From Candidatus Methylaffinis lahnbergensis (GTDB lineage Bacteria; Pseudomonadota; Alphaproteobacteria; Rhizobiales; Beijerinckiaceae): a stretch of DNA of 64,000 nucleotides. A program made the position numbers and the translations under genes. Below, piece after piece: positions 18,351 through 27,994 of this stretch; positions within the stretch are counted from its first letter, which is position 1; the number at the start of each line of letters is the position of its first letter. Location: the NCBI GenBank assembly GCA_002890675.1, contig PEFW01000005.1, positions 1 through 64,000 of the forward strand. The letters run 5' to 3'. The notes beneath the pieces were generated by a model. The model did no database searches. It had not been told where the DNA came from and worked only from the letters and a program-made list of their open reading frames with translations.

Positions 18351-18435
18351 GCTTCCGGGTAAATTATCAAAGATTTTTCCGGTAGAACTCTATCGCATCG
18401 TCGATTTCACTGAAGGCCACAAGCTTACCGCGATA
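18351..18435 (-). repeat. 3' end of kpsT (right copy of direct repeat)
   Basis: The segment spans the last 22 codons of kpsT and about 16 bases after its stop. It is nearly identical to 15769-15852 and in the same orientation. The two copies bracket about 2.5 kb with three methyltransferase genes. Confidence 0.85.
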
Positions 18436-19017
18436 AAGCACGAGGCCGCGGTCACAATAGGCCTTAATCGTCCCGATGTCATGCGAGACCATGATCATGC
18501 TGCTGCGGCTGCGTTTTTCGTCGAATGCCTGTCTGCACCGCAAGGCGAATCGCGCGTCGCCCACGGCGGTGATTTCGTCGACGAGGTAGCAATCGAAATC
18601 GATCGCCATGGAGAGGCCGAAAGCGAGGCGGGCCTGCATGCCGGACGAATAGGTGCCGACCGGCATTTCGAAATAATTTCCGAGTTCGGAAAAATATTCG
18701 ACGAAATCAATCGCGCGCTGCGGGTTGGCGCCGTAGATCCGGCTAACGAATTTGATATTCTCGCGCCCTGTCATAAGGGGATGCAATCCGCCGCCGAAGC
18801 CAAGCGGCCAGGAGATCCGGACATCGCGGAAGATTTGGCCGGAATTGGGCAGCTCGCTGCCGCCGATCAGGCGGAGAAGCGTCGATTTTCCCGCCCCGTT
18901 CGAGCCGAAGATGCCATAGGAGTACCGCTCATCGAACAAATAGGTGACATCGTCGAGAACGACCTTGCGATGGTTCTCGGTACGGTAAATTTTCGACACG
19001 CGGGAAAGCCGGATCAT
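18367..19017 (-). CDS. kpsT: KpsT-type capsule polysaccharide ABC ATPase
   Basis: A 216-residue ATP-binding subunit energising polysaccharide export through KpsM. It has Walker A GSNGAGKST (residues 38-46), the Q-loop region, a signature YSSGMQARL (about 122-130), Walker B CYLVDEITAVGD and the H-loop MVSHD. The short length and the YSSGM signature are typical of KpsT/BexA/CtrD rather than of the longer O-antigen Wzt proteins. It starts 9 bases after the kpsE-like stop, so the two are co-transcribed. Its 3' end is duplicated next to kpsM. Confidence 0.93.
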   Translation of the reverse strand: MIRLSRVSKIYRTENHRKVVLDDVTYLFDERYSYGIFGSNGAGKSTLLRLIGGSELPNSGQIFRDVRISWPLGFGGGLHPLMTGRENIKFVSRIYGANPQRAIDFVEYFSELGNYFEMPVGTYSSGMQARLAFGLSMAIDFDCYLVDEITAVGDARFALRCRQAFDEKRSRSSMIMVSHDIGTIKAYCDRGLVLYRGKLVAFSEIDDAIEFYRKNL

Positions 19018-19026
19018 TGCGCGCCA

Positions 19027-20352
19027 TCACGTCGCGAGCTTGCGGAGGGTCGCCCGCCAAAGAGCCATGGCAATCGCATAAAGCAAGGCGGCCTCGGCTA
19101 TTCCAAGCAAGCTGAAAAGGACTCGTTTGGGATAGGTTGAGTTCCGCGGAAGAACCGGAGAGACGAACGTCGCGAGATAGACGTGCTTTCCTTCCGCATT
19201 AACACGGGCGCGCTCGAGGGCGGCGGCGGCCAGCGTATATTGCTTTTCGGCAATCTGCTGCTCCAGTTCGAACTCGTCGAAGCGAGTAATCTTTCCGGCG
19301 ATTGTACCGGGCTCCATATCGTCGCGCGAGGTCAAAAGCTGCTCGAGGCCGGAAATTTGTTCGCCGATCACGTCGACGCGCGTGCGCATGATCTGAACCT
19401 GCGGCGCGGATTCGCTGACATCTCCCCGCTTCGATGCCGTCAGCTCCTGTTCGAGGCGGATTTTTTCCAGGCGGAGCTCCGAGATCAATTTGCCGATTCC
19501 CTCGGCCGTGCGTTGCGGATCGAGTGTCGATTGCTGGTTACGGAGATCACGCATGGTCGCGAGCGCATTGGTCAGGCGCGTTTCGGCGTGCGCAAGTTCC
19601 GCTTCCGCTTCGGTGACCGCGTCTTGACGCGCGCGGGCCGAAAGCCCGTTCACCAGGCGCTCGCTCAAATCGACCGTTGCGTTGGCGATTCTGAGTGCCT
19701 CTTCCGGCGAAAAAGCACTCACCTGCATTGTCACGATCCCGGACGGCGCTTCGACCGACAATTTGATGTGCCCTTGCCAATATTTGACGAGGTCTTCGAT
19801 CGGATCGTCGGCATTAAAGCGGGAAATCCAGTCGACTCCGTCGCGTCCAAAGATCGCGCGAAGGTCGAGCTGGCGATCGAGCGCTTCGACCAGGGCCTGG
19901 CTTTTCATGTAATTGACAACGATGAGAGAATCCTGCACCTGCGAGAAGGATGCAAGGCCGGTCATTGCCGAGATGGTGTCTATGGGCGGCCGCGCGCCGC
20001 CTCTGACCGCGAACCGCGCCTCCGAAGTATAATTGCTCGAAGCTATGAGCGAGAAATAAACGATCGCCCACGCCGCCGGCGCGGCGAAAAAAGCCAGAAA
20101 ACCGAATAGGCCAGAGCGGGATCGCCGGACTGGGCTGAAGGTCTGATAGGCGATTCGCGCGGCCATGGCCCAGCTTGTCCGCGAGACGGTCCTTGCGTTG
20201 GCGAGCCGCACTGCGCGCGCCGAGCGACGCAGTTCCTCCGAGGCTATCGCGGCGCGTTCGAGAGCAGCCGCGTGCGTCCCGGCAAGCGCGCCAGGCTCTA
20301 TTGTGTCGCCGGAATTGGTTTTCGATGCAGTCACACCATGCGTCCCATGCAA
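19027..20352 (-). CDS. kpsE: KpsE-like capsule export inner-membrane protein (copy 1)
   Basis: Up to 441 residues, of the polysaccharide co-polymerase-like KpsE/CtrB/BexC family that links the inner-membrane exporter to the outer-membrane channel. A cytosolic N-terminal stretch of about 80 residues, a membrane helix (LFGFLAFFAAPAAWAIVYFSLIA, about 83-105), a periplasmic domain with SEARFAVRGG and long coiled-coil helices (about 235-390), and a final helix (VLFSLLGIAEAALLYAIAMAL) make up the usual layout. The annotated start is a TTG at 20352; a GTG at 20334 is an alternative. It is the first gene of the E-T unit. Two paralogs lie at 29110 and 30383. Confidence 0.88.
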   Translation of the reverse strand: MHGTHGVTASKTNSGDTIEPGALAGTHAAALERAAIASEELRRSARAVRLANARTVSRTSWAMAARIAYQTFSPVRRSRSGLFGFLAFFAAPAAWAIVYFSLIASSNYTSEARFAVRGGARPPIDTISAMTGLASFSQVQDSLIVVNYMKSQALVEALDRQLDLRAIFGRDGVDWISRFNADDPIEDLVKYWQGHIKLSVEAPSGIVTMQVSAFSPEEALRIANATVDLSERLVNGLSARARQDAVTEAEAELAHAETRLTNALATMRDLRNQQSTLDPQRTAEGIGKLISELRLEKIRLEQELTASKRGDVSESAPQVQIMRTRVDVIGEQISGLEQLLTSRDDMEPGTIAGKITRFDEFELEQQIAEKQYTLAAAALERARVNAEGKHVYLATFVSPVLPRNSTYPKRVLFSLLGIAEAALLYAIAMALWRATLRKLAT

Positions 20353-20582
20353 TGTGCAAACGCCATCGGGGCGTCTGTCAGCATCCCGTTCCTGGAGGTC
20401 ATGATTGGCCCTTTTTGAAGACGAAATCGTAACTCACCATTTTGTCTAAACCGCGTCGATGTTTCGCCGGTCCGGGAAAGTCACCCGTTATCATTCCAAG
20501 GGATGCAAGGGACCCGCCGTGCCATGCGACAACGCCGCATCGGCAACACGGCATTCCCGCCGCTGCCGGCCTCGGAATGGGG

Positions 20583-21935
20583 CTAATTGGGGGCAACGAG
20601 ACCATGCGCGGCATAGAGGGCGAGGAGATCGCTTGCCATATCGGCCGGAACCCTCTCGTATGAACTTGCGGCGCCCATCTCGCTGGCGAGATAGGGTTCG
20701 TCCGCGACTTTACGTAATATGTCGGTAAGGCTACCGAGGTTGCCGCGCCCGAAATGAAATCCATTGACGCCATTTGCGACGAATTCGGTCATCCCGGGCA
20801 CATCCGCCACGATGACCGGCGTATGCGTCGCCAAGGCCTGCAAAAGAATGAGCGGACTGTTCTCGTACCAAGTGGAAGGAATTGCGAGGAAGTCCAGCGT
20901 GCCGAAAGCCTCCGCCAGTTCCGCTCGCGGCAAAATTCCCGGAAATTTGATCTGTAGTCCCTCCGCCTGCCGCCACAATTTGGCGTAATACGCTGGATCT
21001 TGATCCTGTGGCCCCCATAGGCTGAGCGAAAGATTGGCGCGGCCGCTGGCGCGTAAGGCCTCGACCAGGAGATGCGCTCCCTTGTGCGGGGAAAGCTGGC
21101 CGATGAAACCGAGCCTCACCAAGCGGGGATCGTTGCGCGCCGGTTTGGGCGAGCGGTCGATTTCGATACCGAAGTGGCTGAGGCGCAATGGTGCGGGAAA
21201 ACCATTACGCTCATAGGCGCCCTTCAGGAAGAGGGTAGGCGCGATGGCTTCGCGATAGACCTCCATCGCGCGGCATAAAATACCGGGCCGCAGGACGATG
21301 TCGTTCGGCGCGAAGGAGCTGATGGTGAAGGGCTCCTGCTCACGGCGGCCAAGCCGGGCGAGTTGGCGCGAAACGGGCGCCCGCACAGCCTTGTGTCCGC
21401 CAAGCTTGGCGAGGAATGGGGCGTTGGGACGCGAACCGGCGAGCTTGAGAAAACAAGCGATGCAATTGGCGCGCTCCGGGTCCGGCCCTTCGCATAGGGT
21501 CCCTCCCGCGCTCTCAAGCTGGTTATTGTAGCAAAACCCGAAAAAATCGGTCAGTGTCGCAAACACCGGAATGTTCATCCGCCGCGCCACCTCGAGCAAT
21601 GCCGTCGTGTGGCTGATCAGATGGCAGACATGAATGACATCGGGCCGCAGCTGGCGAAGCAGACGCTCATGAAGATGGCGCAGGGCGGGCTGCTCGTAGC
21701 TGTCGCGAACGCAGCGGTTCGGGAAAAGATTCTTGTCGATCGAGACGACGCGGACGCCTTCATGGATATAGTCTTCGATAACGTTCCTTTGGCCCGGTTC
21801 GCCGGCCAATGTCGCCGATACCACGACAGGTTCATGGCCGGCCGCGGCCAGTTCCTTTGCAAGGGCCAGGGTATAGGCCTCCGTGCCGTAAAAATGGCGC
21901 GGGAAAAAGCAATGAACGTAGAGCGCGATTTTCAT
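20583..21935 (-). CDS. GT-B glycosyltransferase (GT4-like)
   Basis: A cytosolic or membrane-associated transferase of 450 residues, likely to add a sugar from a nucleotide donor to a surface glycan. The N-terminal domain begins KIALYVHCFFPRHFYGTEAY and continues LAKELAAAGHEPVVV. The C-terminal GT4 domain has GFIGQLSPHKGAHLLVEAL and TWYENSPLILLQALATHTPV, where the usual EX7E has Gln at the second position. A Cys-containing insertion (NCIACFLKLAG) around residues 160-175 is seen in a subset of such enzymes. ATG 21935 is chosen because it overlaps the epimerase stop by four bases (ATGA) and the N-terminus fits the family. It is last in an epimerase-GT unit. Confidence 0.87.
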   Translation of the reverse strand: MKIALYVHCFFPRHFYGTEAYTLALAKELAAAGHEPVVVSATLAGEPGQRNVIEDYIHEGVRVVSIDKNLFPNRCVRDSYEQPALRHLHERLLRQLRPDVIHVCHLISHTTALLEVARRMNIPVFATLTDFFGFCYNNQLESAGGTLCEGPDPERANCIACFLKLAGSRPNAPFLAKLGGHKAVRAPVSRQLARLGRREQEPFTISSFAPNDIVLRPGILCRAMEVYREAIAPTLFLKGAYERNGFPAPLRLSHFGIEIDRSPKPARNDPRLVRLGFIGQLSPHKGAHLLVEALRASGRANLSLSLWGPQDQDPAYYAKLWRQAEGLQIKFPGILPRAELAEAFGTLDFLAIPSTWYENSPLILLQALATHTPVIVADVPGMTEFVANGVNGFHFGRGNLGSLTDILRKVADEPYLASEMGAASSYERVPADMASDLLALYAAHGLVAPN

Positions 21936-22858
21936 GTTACAGCTTTGGCCATGCTTGCGAGGGTTATTGCGACGCCTTCCTCGAAGGAAACGCACGCCGA
22001 CCAGCCGAGCTCGGCCCTAGCTTTGGCCGAATCGAGCACCGAGACCGGCACGTCGAATGGTCTTCCCGGCTCGCGCTCGACCATGATCGGCTTGGCCAAG
22101 AGCTTCTGAAGAACGGTAACGATGTCGTTCAGCGAACGGCCTTCCCCGCTGCCGATGTTGAGCGCTGCGGAGGACACTTCGGTGTGCCCGCCGCGCAGCA
22201 CCGCTTTCACGGCGTCGTCGATATAAACGTAGTCGCGCACGATCGCGCCGTCGCCAAACATGCGGATCGGCGCGCCCGCGAGCGCCTGCTTACTGAAATG
22301 AGAGACGGCGCCAAAAAGCCGTTGAGTTTCCTGTCCCGGGCCAAACAGATTTCCGATCCTGAGCGACACCGGCCGAATGGCGCCAAATGAGGTAAAAAGA
22401 TCGAGATAGGCTTCGACCGACAGTTTTGACACGCCATAGGCGGACAACGGCCTCAGCGGATGCTCCTCCGACGCCGGCGCCTTAACGAGCCGCCCGTAGA
22501 CCGTTCCACCGGAGGACGCGAATACGAACCGCGGACTTGTTCCACGCTCGACGCTTTCGAGCAAGCGCAAGGACCCAACAATGTTGATCCGTGCGTCCTC
22601 GGAAGGCGCTTGATTTGAATCGGCGGGGATCGTCGACCAGCTCAAATGATAGATTGTATCGACGCCGCGCAGGATTGCGGCCAGCGGCGCGGCCGGATCG
22701 GCGAGATCGGCCTGCCGCCAGATCAGGCGCGGATGTGGCGCAAAGGGGCAGGTTTTGCGGCCGGTCGCGACCACGCTTTCGCCCGCGGCCAAAAGAGCCG
22801 GGACGAGGGCTCGGCCGAGAAAGCCGCTGGCGCCGGTAACGAGCGCTCTCACCGTCAT
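21932..22858 (-). CDS. NAD-dependent epimerase/dehydratase (extended SDR)
   Basis: A 308-residue enzyme of the nucleotide-sugar epimerase/dehydratase family. It has the NAD-binding motif TGASGFLG (residues 8-15), the strand-4 segment FVFASSGGTVYG, and the catalytic YGVSK (Tyr and Lys, about 155-159). GDGAIVRDYVYIDD and ALNIGSGEG are the usual substrate-loop signatures. It most likely interconverts a UDP- or other NDP-sugar used for the surface polysaccharide; the exact sugar cannot be told. It is translationally coupled to the GT downstream and starts 14 bases after the larger GT upstream. Confidence 0.9.
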   Translation of the reverse strand: MTVRALVTGASGFLGRALVPALLAAGESVVATGRKTCPFAPHPRLIWRQADLADPAAPLAAILRGVDTIYHLSWSTIPADSNQAPSEDARINIVGSLRLLESVERGTSPRFVFASSGGTVYGRLVKAPASEEHPLRPLSAYGVSKLSVEAYLDLFTSFGAIRPVSLRIGNLFGPGQETQRLFGAVSHFSKQALAGAPIRMFGDGAIVRDYVYIDDAVKAVLRGGHTEVSSAALNIGSGEGRSLNDIVTVLQKLLAKPIMVEREPGRPFDVPVSVLDSAKARAELGWSACVSFEEGVAITLASMAKAVT

Positions 22859-22872
22859 AATCGTGGCACTCG

Positions 22873-24648
22873 TTAAATGGGAAAATGAACCGCGTCTGGA
22901 AGCCTGCTTAGAATTTCGACCACTCGCGGGGCAAGGTCGCGGTAGAGCTGGAAATAGCGGATTGCCATATCCTCCACCGAAAACCGTTCAAGCGCGAGGG
23001 CGCGATTGCGTTCGCCCAAGGCCACGATCCGCGCTGGATCGTCGAGAAGCGCGGCGACGATTTTAGCCGTTTCGGCGAGAGAGGCGCCGAGCGTCTCCAC
23101 GCCGCCAAGAATTTCGGGGATGGCGCCAACATTGTACCCCGCGACCGCCAATCCGGCACTCATCGCAAACGGAACCACCTGACCAAAGCTCTCTTGCCAC
23201 ACCGGCGCGACAAAGGTCCTGAACCTTGCGAATTGCGCCGGGAGCTCCTCATAGGGCACATAGCCGGTAAACTCAAATTGCGAAAGTCGCCCTTCTTGTT
23301 CGACGCGCGACCGGAAATGCGCGAACAAGGATCCATCGCCGATGATGACGATGCGTGTTGTTGGCCGTCTTTCGGCAATCGCCAGGAATAATTCGATTGC
23401 ATCGGCGTCGAGCTTGTCGCTTTCAAGCCTGTAAATCATTCCGATTGTATCGAACGCATGGGGATCGATGACGGCCGGCGGCGCGAAGCGGTCAAGTTCG
23501 ATGCCGGGATGGATAACGCTAGCCGGAACGGCCGAGCCGAATTGGTCAAGAACGCTGTGCGATACGAAGACATTGCGATCGACCCGAACGCCTGCGAAGG
23601 GAGCAACCGGCGTATTGATGTTTTGCAATATCGGACATCCGAATTCAGCCGCGATCTCGAAAATCGTTTTGTACCAAGGTTCGTCCACGTCGCCCCAATA
23701 ATGGACATGCACGATGTGCGGCCGGAAGCGGCTGAATATACATCGCACAAGATGACGGGAATTGGGTTTTGGCACGACATCGATCGCCATGCCGTCGTGA
23801 GAACCATGGGCAGGCAAGGCGGATGTCACGACCGTCATTTCGAAGCGGTGCCCAAGATGGTTGTGAAGATCGACGATAAGCTGCGTTGAGCCTCCGATCC
23901 AAACATTCGCAATCGCGTGCAGAACTCTCGGCCGCCGGGCAAGAGCGAGCCTCTGGCGGGGCTCGACTCGATAGACGGCGGGTGGGAAAAAACCGAATGA
24001 GCGCCGCAAATGTCCCGCGAACGCGGGAAAATCCACTCTGCGCATAAAGACGCTCCGCGAGGAATCGAAAACCAGCCGTTCGCTGCGAAAACGCGCGTCC
24101 TTGATGCGACGGCCGGTCTCACGCCAATGCAAGATTAGAGCCGCGAGTTTGAGCGGAAACCGCAAAATCCTCGCCAGCCGGCGAAGCCCAGTTCGCGCCA
24201 AGGAGCCCGCCCGCAGCAACGGTTCGAGACGCGCCAGCCGCGCGTCGAGTTCGGCTAAATGATCTTGCATCATGAAAAGACTACGGGTGATCGCCACCCA
24301 CTCGTCGCGCGCCGCCGATTCATCGGTACCGGCACCAGCCGGTAGATGGGACAGGCCAGGGCCTTCTGACGATACGGGTTGCACCCAGGCCGGCACGGCC
24401 GGTCTTTCGCAGGCCGGCTTCCCGGCAACGAACGCCGGCGCCTCTTTTGCTTCGGGATTCACGGCAGATCCGTCCAATGCTGCTCCACGAAGCTCCGGAC
24501 CGCCAATCCGATCGCAAATCAGCCGCCCGTCGAATGTCCCTGGGACCATAACGCCAGATAACGCTCTTTTTTCAAACCCGGCAACGAATCGGTAGTGGGT
24601 CAGTTCAAATTTGGTCTGCGCTGCGCCAGGAGCGGGCATATCGCTCAT
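22873..24648 (-). CDS. Large GT-B glycosyltransferase (GT4-like) with N-terminal extension
   Basis: About 591 residues. The first 240 form an extension with a possible short coiled coil (HLAELDARLARLEPLL) and no recognised domain. The GT-B part starts with RPRVLHAIANVWIGGSTQLIVDL. The C-terminal half has GMIYRLESDKLDADAIELF, VIIGDGSLFAHF and PVWQESFGQVVPFAMSAGL, a GT4 donor site in which the second Glu of EX7E is replaced. ATG 24648 gives MSDMPAPG; upstream in-frame Met codons would run into the neighbouring pseudogene. It probably transfers sugar in the same surface-glycan pathway as its neighbours. Confidence 0.82.
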   Translation of the reverse strand: MSDMPAPGAAQTKFELTHYRFVAGFEKRALSGVMVPGTFDGRLICDRIGGPELRGAALDGSAVNPEAKEAPAFVAGKPACERPAVPAWVQPVSSEGPGLSHLPAGAGTDESAARDEWVAITRSLFMMQDHLAELDARLARLEPLLRAGSLARTGLRRLARILRFPLKLAALILHWRETGRRIKDARFRSERLVFDSSRSVFMRRVDFPAFAGHLRRSFGFFPPAVYRVEPRQRLALARRPRVLHAIANVWIGGSTQLIVDLHNHLGHRFEMTVVTSALPAHGSHDGMAIDVVPKPNSRHLVRCIFSRFRPHIVHVHYWGDVDEPWYKTIFEIAAEFGCPILQNINTPVAPFAGVRVDRNVFVSHSVLDQFGSAVPASVIHPGIELDRFAPPAVIDPHAFDTIGMIYRLESDKLDADAIELFLAIAERRPTTRIVIIGDGSLFAHFRSRVEQEGRLSQFEFTGYVPYEELPAQFARFRTFVAPVWQESFGQVVPFAMSAGLAVAGYNVGAIPEILGGVETLGASLAETAKIVAALLDDPARIVALGERNRALALERFSVEDMAIRYFQLYRDLAPRVVEILSRLPDAVHFPI

Positions 24649-24682
24649 GGTGATGCAATGAGTTTCCGAATGTGGTATGCTT

Positions 24683-25771
24683 TTATTTCTGGCCATATCC
24701 AAGCCAGATAACGACATCGAGTTCAGCGAGGTTCTGCGCAGGGTGATCAGGATTTTGAAGTAGGGAGAACCGTAGTTTCTTAGCTAAATCAACATAGCGA
24801 ACCCCGTCGCTCGCCTTTCGTGGCGCTTTGAACCCAACAGCTTGGAGATAAGCTTCAACGGGCTTATTCCATACCGGGTATTCTTTGGGGAACCTCAAGC
24901 AAAGCATCTCGGACAGGAAGGCCTTCCGTGTCGGCACCCTTTCTTCCCGGAGCCTATCAATTTCTTCGACAACAATGTCGTCCCGATCGTCGTCCTTGGC
25001 TGATCTTGCAAAACCTGGGCCCGTAAATCGATCATTGAGCTCATCGCTCCAATAGCATGGTAAATCTTTATAAAACTGCCCGGAGCTTATCTCACCCTTA
25101 GCGCATCGACGGAACAAGCGCATTAGGCCCGTCTGCTGCCCTTTGTACGCGTGGAGCTGGTCACGCCGATTGGCAATTTTCTTTTTCATTCCAGGCGGTT
25201 TCGGTAGAGTGAATGAAACTAGTGGTATCGCGTCCTGTCCCTCCTTTTTTGCTCCGCCGCCTTGGGAACCGCCCGTTGAAGAGGCTTCTTAATATTTATT
25301 CAGCCAATCCTCCGAGACCACCAACGACTGGGCTTCAATCTTCTTTACCCACTGTTTCGCAATGGCATAGTCGGCTGCTGACAGCGGGCAATACACGATC
25401 GCTTCATAGTTTGTCTCGAACGCGGCCCGAGTTAAGTTGGACGAGCCAATGATCGCAAAGGAGCGACCGGTGTTCTCTTTCCAAAACACTGCCTTCGGAT
25501 GAAATCCGTCGATCCGATCGGCCGCCATGAATTGGCATTTCCGTTTCGAAGGCAACCATCCCATTACTTTTTCACAGGCGCCCTTTTTAGTAATGCCAAA
25601 ATCCTTTCCTATGATTATCCGAAAACTTCGGCAATCGGAATTTAGCTTCAGAGAATCATCCCATTCTGTCAGAAATGCCGTTACAATAAATAGCTCAATT
25701 GCATTTTGAAAAACCCGTTTATACAAGCCGGATAGTTCCCCATCGCTATCTTGGCTGAGCATCAATTTCAT
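24683..25771 (-). pseudogene. Phospholipase D-like nuclease with one in-frame TAA
   Basis: The 5' part has a single HKD-type half-site: FHPKAVFWKENTG (HxK) followed by AIIGSSNLTRAAFETNYE, as in PLD-family nucleases of restriction or defence loci. It stops at a TAA at 25289-25291. The reading frame then continues unbroken through a Gly/Ser-rich stretch into KKKIANRRDQLHAYKGQQ and a helical C-terminal domain ending at 24683 (VVIWLGYGQK). Removing the one stop gives a protein of about 360 residues. ATG 25771 is preceded by GGAGAAGA; a GTG at 25795 is an alternative. It lies between polysaccharide genes and is AT-richer, so it is a foreign insertion. Two separate proteins remain possible. Confidence 0.7.
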
Positions 25772-25843
25772 TTCTTCTCCGATACTAGCTAGCACTATGG
25801 ACCCGCCCTTATTACGGGACGAATCGAAACGAATTGCTTCCTT

Positions 25844-27889
25844 TCAGGCAAGCGCAGCCGAAAGGCTGACGAGCGAGAGACCGGTATGAAAGAAAGGATC
25901 GTCTCGCAAACGGTCGGCCCAGCGTTGGCGGAAGTAGGCGCGCTCGGCCGCGTGTTTGTCGAGACGCCGAAACGTCGCCTTGCCGCGGCTTGCCGATTCG
26001 AAATGCACGACACGCGCGAATGGCGTCCACAGGGCGGCGAATCCGAGTTCATCGAGCCGCAGGCAAAGGTCTATGTCGTTGTATTCCACCGGGAGACGAG
26101 CATCAAACCCGCCGGCGGCCGCAAATTTCGCCCGCTCTACGGCAAGACACGCTCCGGTAACCGCCGATGCCTCGTGCAGGATAAGATTGCGGCCGAGCCA
26201 GCCCGGCTCGCCATCGCGGCGCCCGGCATCGAAATGCCCGGCGCCCTCGCCAATCCCGAGGACCACACCGGCGTGTTGGATTCGCCCGTCCGGATAAAGG
26301 AGCTTGCAGCCGACAGCGCCAACCTGCGGGTCGATCGCCCGTTCGGCAAGCTCGCGGAGCCATTCGGCCTCAATGATTTCCATGTCGTTATTCAAGAAAA
26401 CGAGGACATCGCCCCGCGCCTTTGCGGCGCCGAGATTGTTCAAGGCGGAGTAATTGAAAGGCTCGGGAGCATGCAGCAGCGTGACGCGCTCGTCCGTTTC
26501 GACCGATCGCAGCAGGCGGAGAGCCCGCGGCGCCGTGCTGCCATTGTCGACGATGACGAGATCGAGCCGCCCGAACCGGGTTTTCTCCAAAACACCGGTA
26601 ATCGTCCGGCGCAAAAAATCCGCATTGTCGCGCGTCACCATCACGATTGTCACGCTTGCTTCTTGCGCCCGCGCAGGGCGAGGATCGGCTGCCGCGGTTA
26701 CGGCCTGCTCTCCGCGGCGTCTTTGTCTCGTTTGCACGAGAAAACGCCTGATATGGCGAACGTCTCGACGCCCCAGACCGCGGAGGACGTTTTGGACAAA
26801 GCCGGCCTCAAGGATAGGGACTTTCGTCAAGCCAATCCGGTGGCGCGCGTAGCCAAGCCTAGTCAACATCAATCGCCCAACATATGGCCTCGAGGCCTGC
26901 AAATGAGCGCTCCAATCCGGTTTGAATATTGGCGCCTCCGCCGTCTCCTCGTCGCAATAAAGCACCAAAGCATCCGGCGCCCTCTGGCTCGCCTCGATAA
27001 AACATGCGAGCGCATGGGGCGCGAGACGGTCGCTAAATTCCACGAAACCAACAAAATCCGCGTCTTCGCCATCAAGGTCCATCCGTTTGCCTTGTACCGC
27101 AAGCCGGGCGTCCTTGGTCAGCCAAGAATTGAGCCGGCCGTTAACCAAGACGTCGTCCGAGGTTCCAAGAATCGTGAGTGTCCAGCGCTCGTAGAGCTGG
27201 TCTCGAAGCGCCGCGATGGTTGCATCGATCGGGGCAGCCGTGGTCTCTGCTTCGAGGCGAACGAACAGCCTTGCCGCCGGCGCGCGCGCCCAGTCGCAGC
27301 GCGGGCTCTCGAATTCATCGAGGCGAGCAGCCACCGAGAGCCTGTCGCGATAGGCGGGCCATGCGGTCAAGGGCGCGCCTTGAATGGACCAGCGGAGATT
27401 TTCTTGGGCTTCCTTCCGCCACCCCAGAAGCCGGGTCCCGGCCGCACTTAAGAACCTGGCTCTGTTACCCGCCAATCCCATGCGCAGCAAAGCGAAACTC
27501 GATAAAGGTTCGATCTCCTCGATTGTAAAGCAAAAACGGCCAGGTTCGGAAACCGGCGATATCCACACCGCCGTGGCCTCCGCCGGAACAATGCCAAACC
27601 AATCCGCGCGCCCAAGAACAGGGCCAGGCAGCAATTGCCAGCCAATCTCCACCGAGCCTTCCCGGTAGCTTACCAACGGCCGCACCGGCCGGTCGTAAAG
27701 CCCGAGCCGGTAGCGCATCCGAAACCACCGTCCAGCCGCAAAAACCGAAATGGGCTCAATCGACAGCCACGGCCGCCCGTTTGCGGCAAGATAGTCTCCT
27801 GCGCTCCCCTCCACCCCGGAAACGGCGATCAGGCGGGCAGTTGGCGGGGCGCAATCGATGCTGGCCATCTTCTTGAATCTTTCCATCAA
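25844..27889 (-). CDS. GT2 family glycosyltransferase, rhamnosyltransferase-like
   Basis: A 681-residue protein. The C-terminal 290 residues form a GT-A domain: VTIVMVTRDNADFLRRTI, LDLVIVDNGST, GDVLVFLNNDMEII (DxD-type metal site), GCKLLYPDGRIQHAG and VEYNDIDLCLRLDELGF. That pattern is common in RfbC/O-antigen rhamnosyltransferase-like enzymes. The N-terminal 380 residues contain a beta-rich part and a degenerate GT2-like part (ALVLYCDEETAEAPIFKPDW), as in many two-module surface glycan synthases. It probably extends the polysaccharide exported by KpsMTE. It is followed on the same strand by PLD scrap and the GT4 genes. Confidence 0.87.
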   Translation of the reverse strand: MMERFKKMASIDCAPPTARLIAVSGVEGSAGDYLAANGRPWLSIEPISVFAAGRWFRMRYRLGLYDRPVRPLVSYREGSVEIGWQLLPGPVLGRADWFGIVPAEATAVWISPVSEPGRFCFTIEEIEPLSSFALLRMGLAGNRARFLSAAGTRLLGWRKEAQENLRWSIQGAPLTAWPAYRDRLSVAARLDEFESPRCDWARAPAARLFVRLEAETTAAPIDATIAALRDQLYERWTLTILGTSDDVLVNGRLNSWLTKDARLAVQGKRMDLDGEDADFVGFVEFSDRLAPHALACFIEASQRAPDALVLYCDEETAEAPIFKPDWSAHLQASRPYVGRLMLTRLGYARHRIGLTKVPILEAGFVQNVLRGLGRRDVRHIRRFLVQTRQRRRGEQAVTAAADPRPARAQEASVTIVMVTRDNADFLRRTITGVLEKTRFGRLDLVIVDNGSTAPRALRLLRSVETDERVTLLHAPEPFNYSALNNLGAAKARGDVLVFLNNDMEIIEAEWLRELAERAIDPQVGAVGCKLLYPDGRIQHAGVVLGIGEGAGHFDAGRRDGEPGWLGRNLILHEASAVTGACLAVERAKFAAAGGFDARLPVEYNDIDLCLRLDELGFAALWTPFARVVHFESASRGKATFRRLDKHAAERAYFRQRWADRLRDDPFFHTGLSLVSLSAALA

Positions 27890-27994
27890 GGCGCTTCTCG
27901 ATCGAATGGCTCATTCGATTGAAAACGAACCGCTCGAAAACAAGAATTGGATCTGGACATTGTCGAATAATTGTTACAATTTTTCAACGGACTG

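Noticed and set aside
25886..27451. Long rightward frame of 521 codons
   Set aside because: Antisense of the GT2 gene; third-position GC bias explains the open frame.
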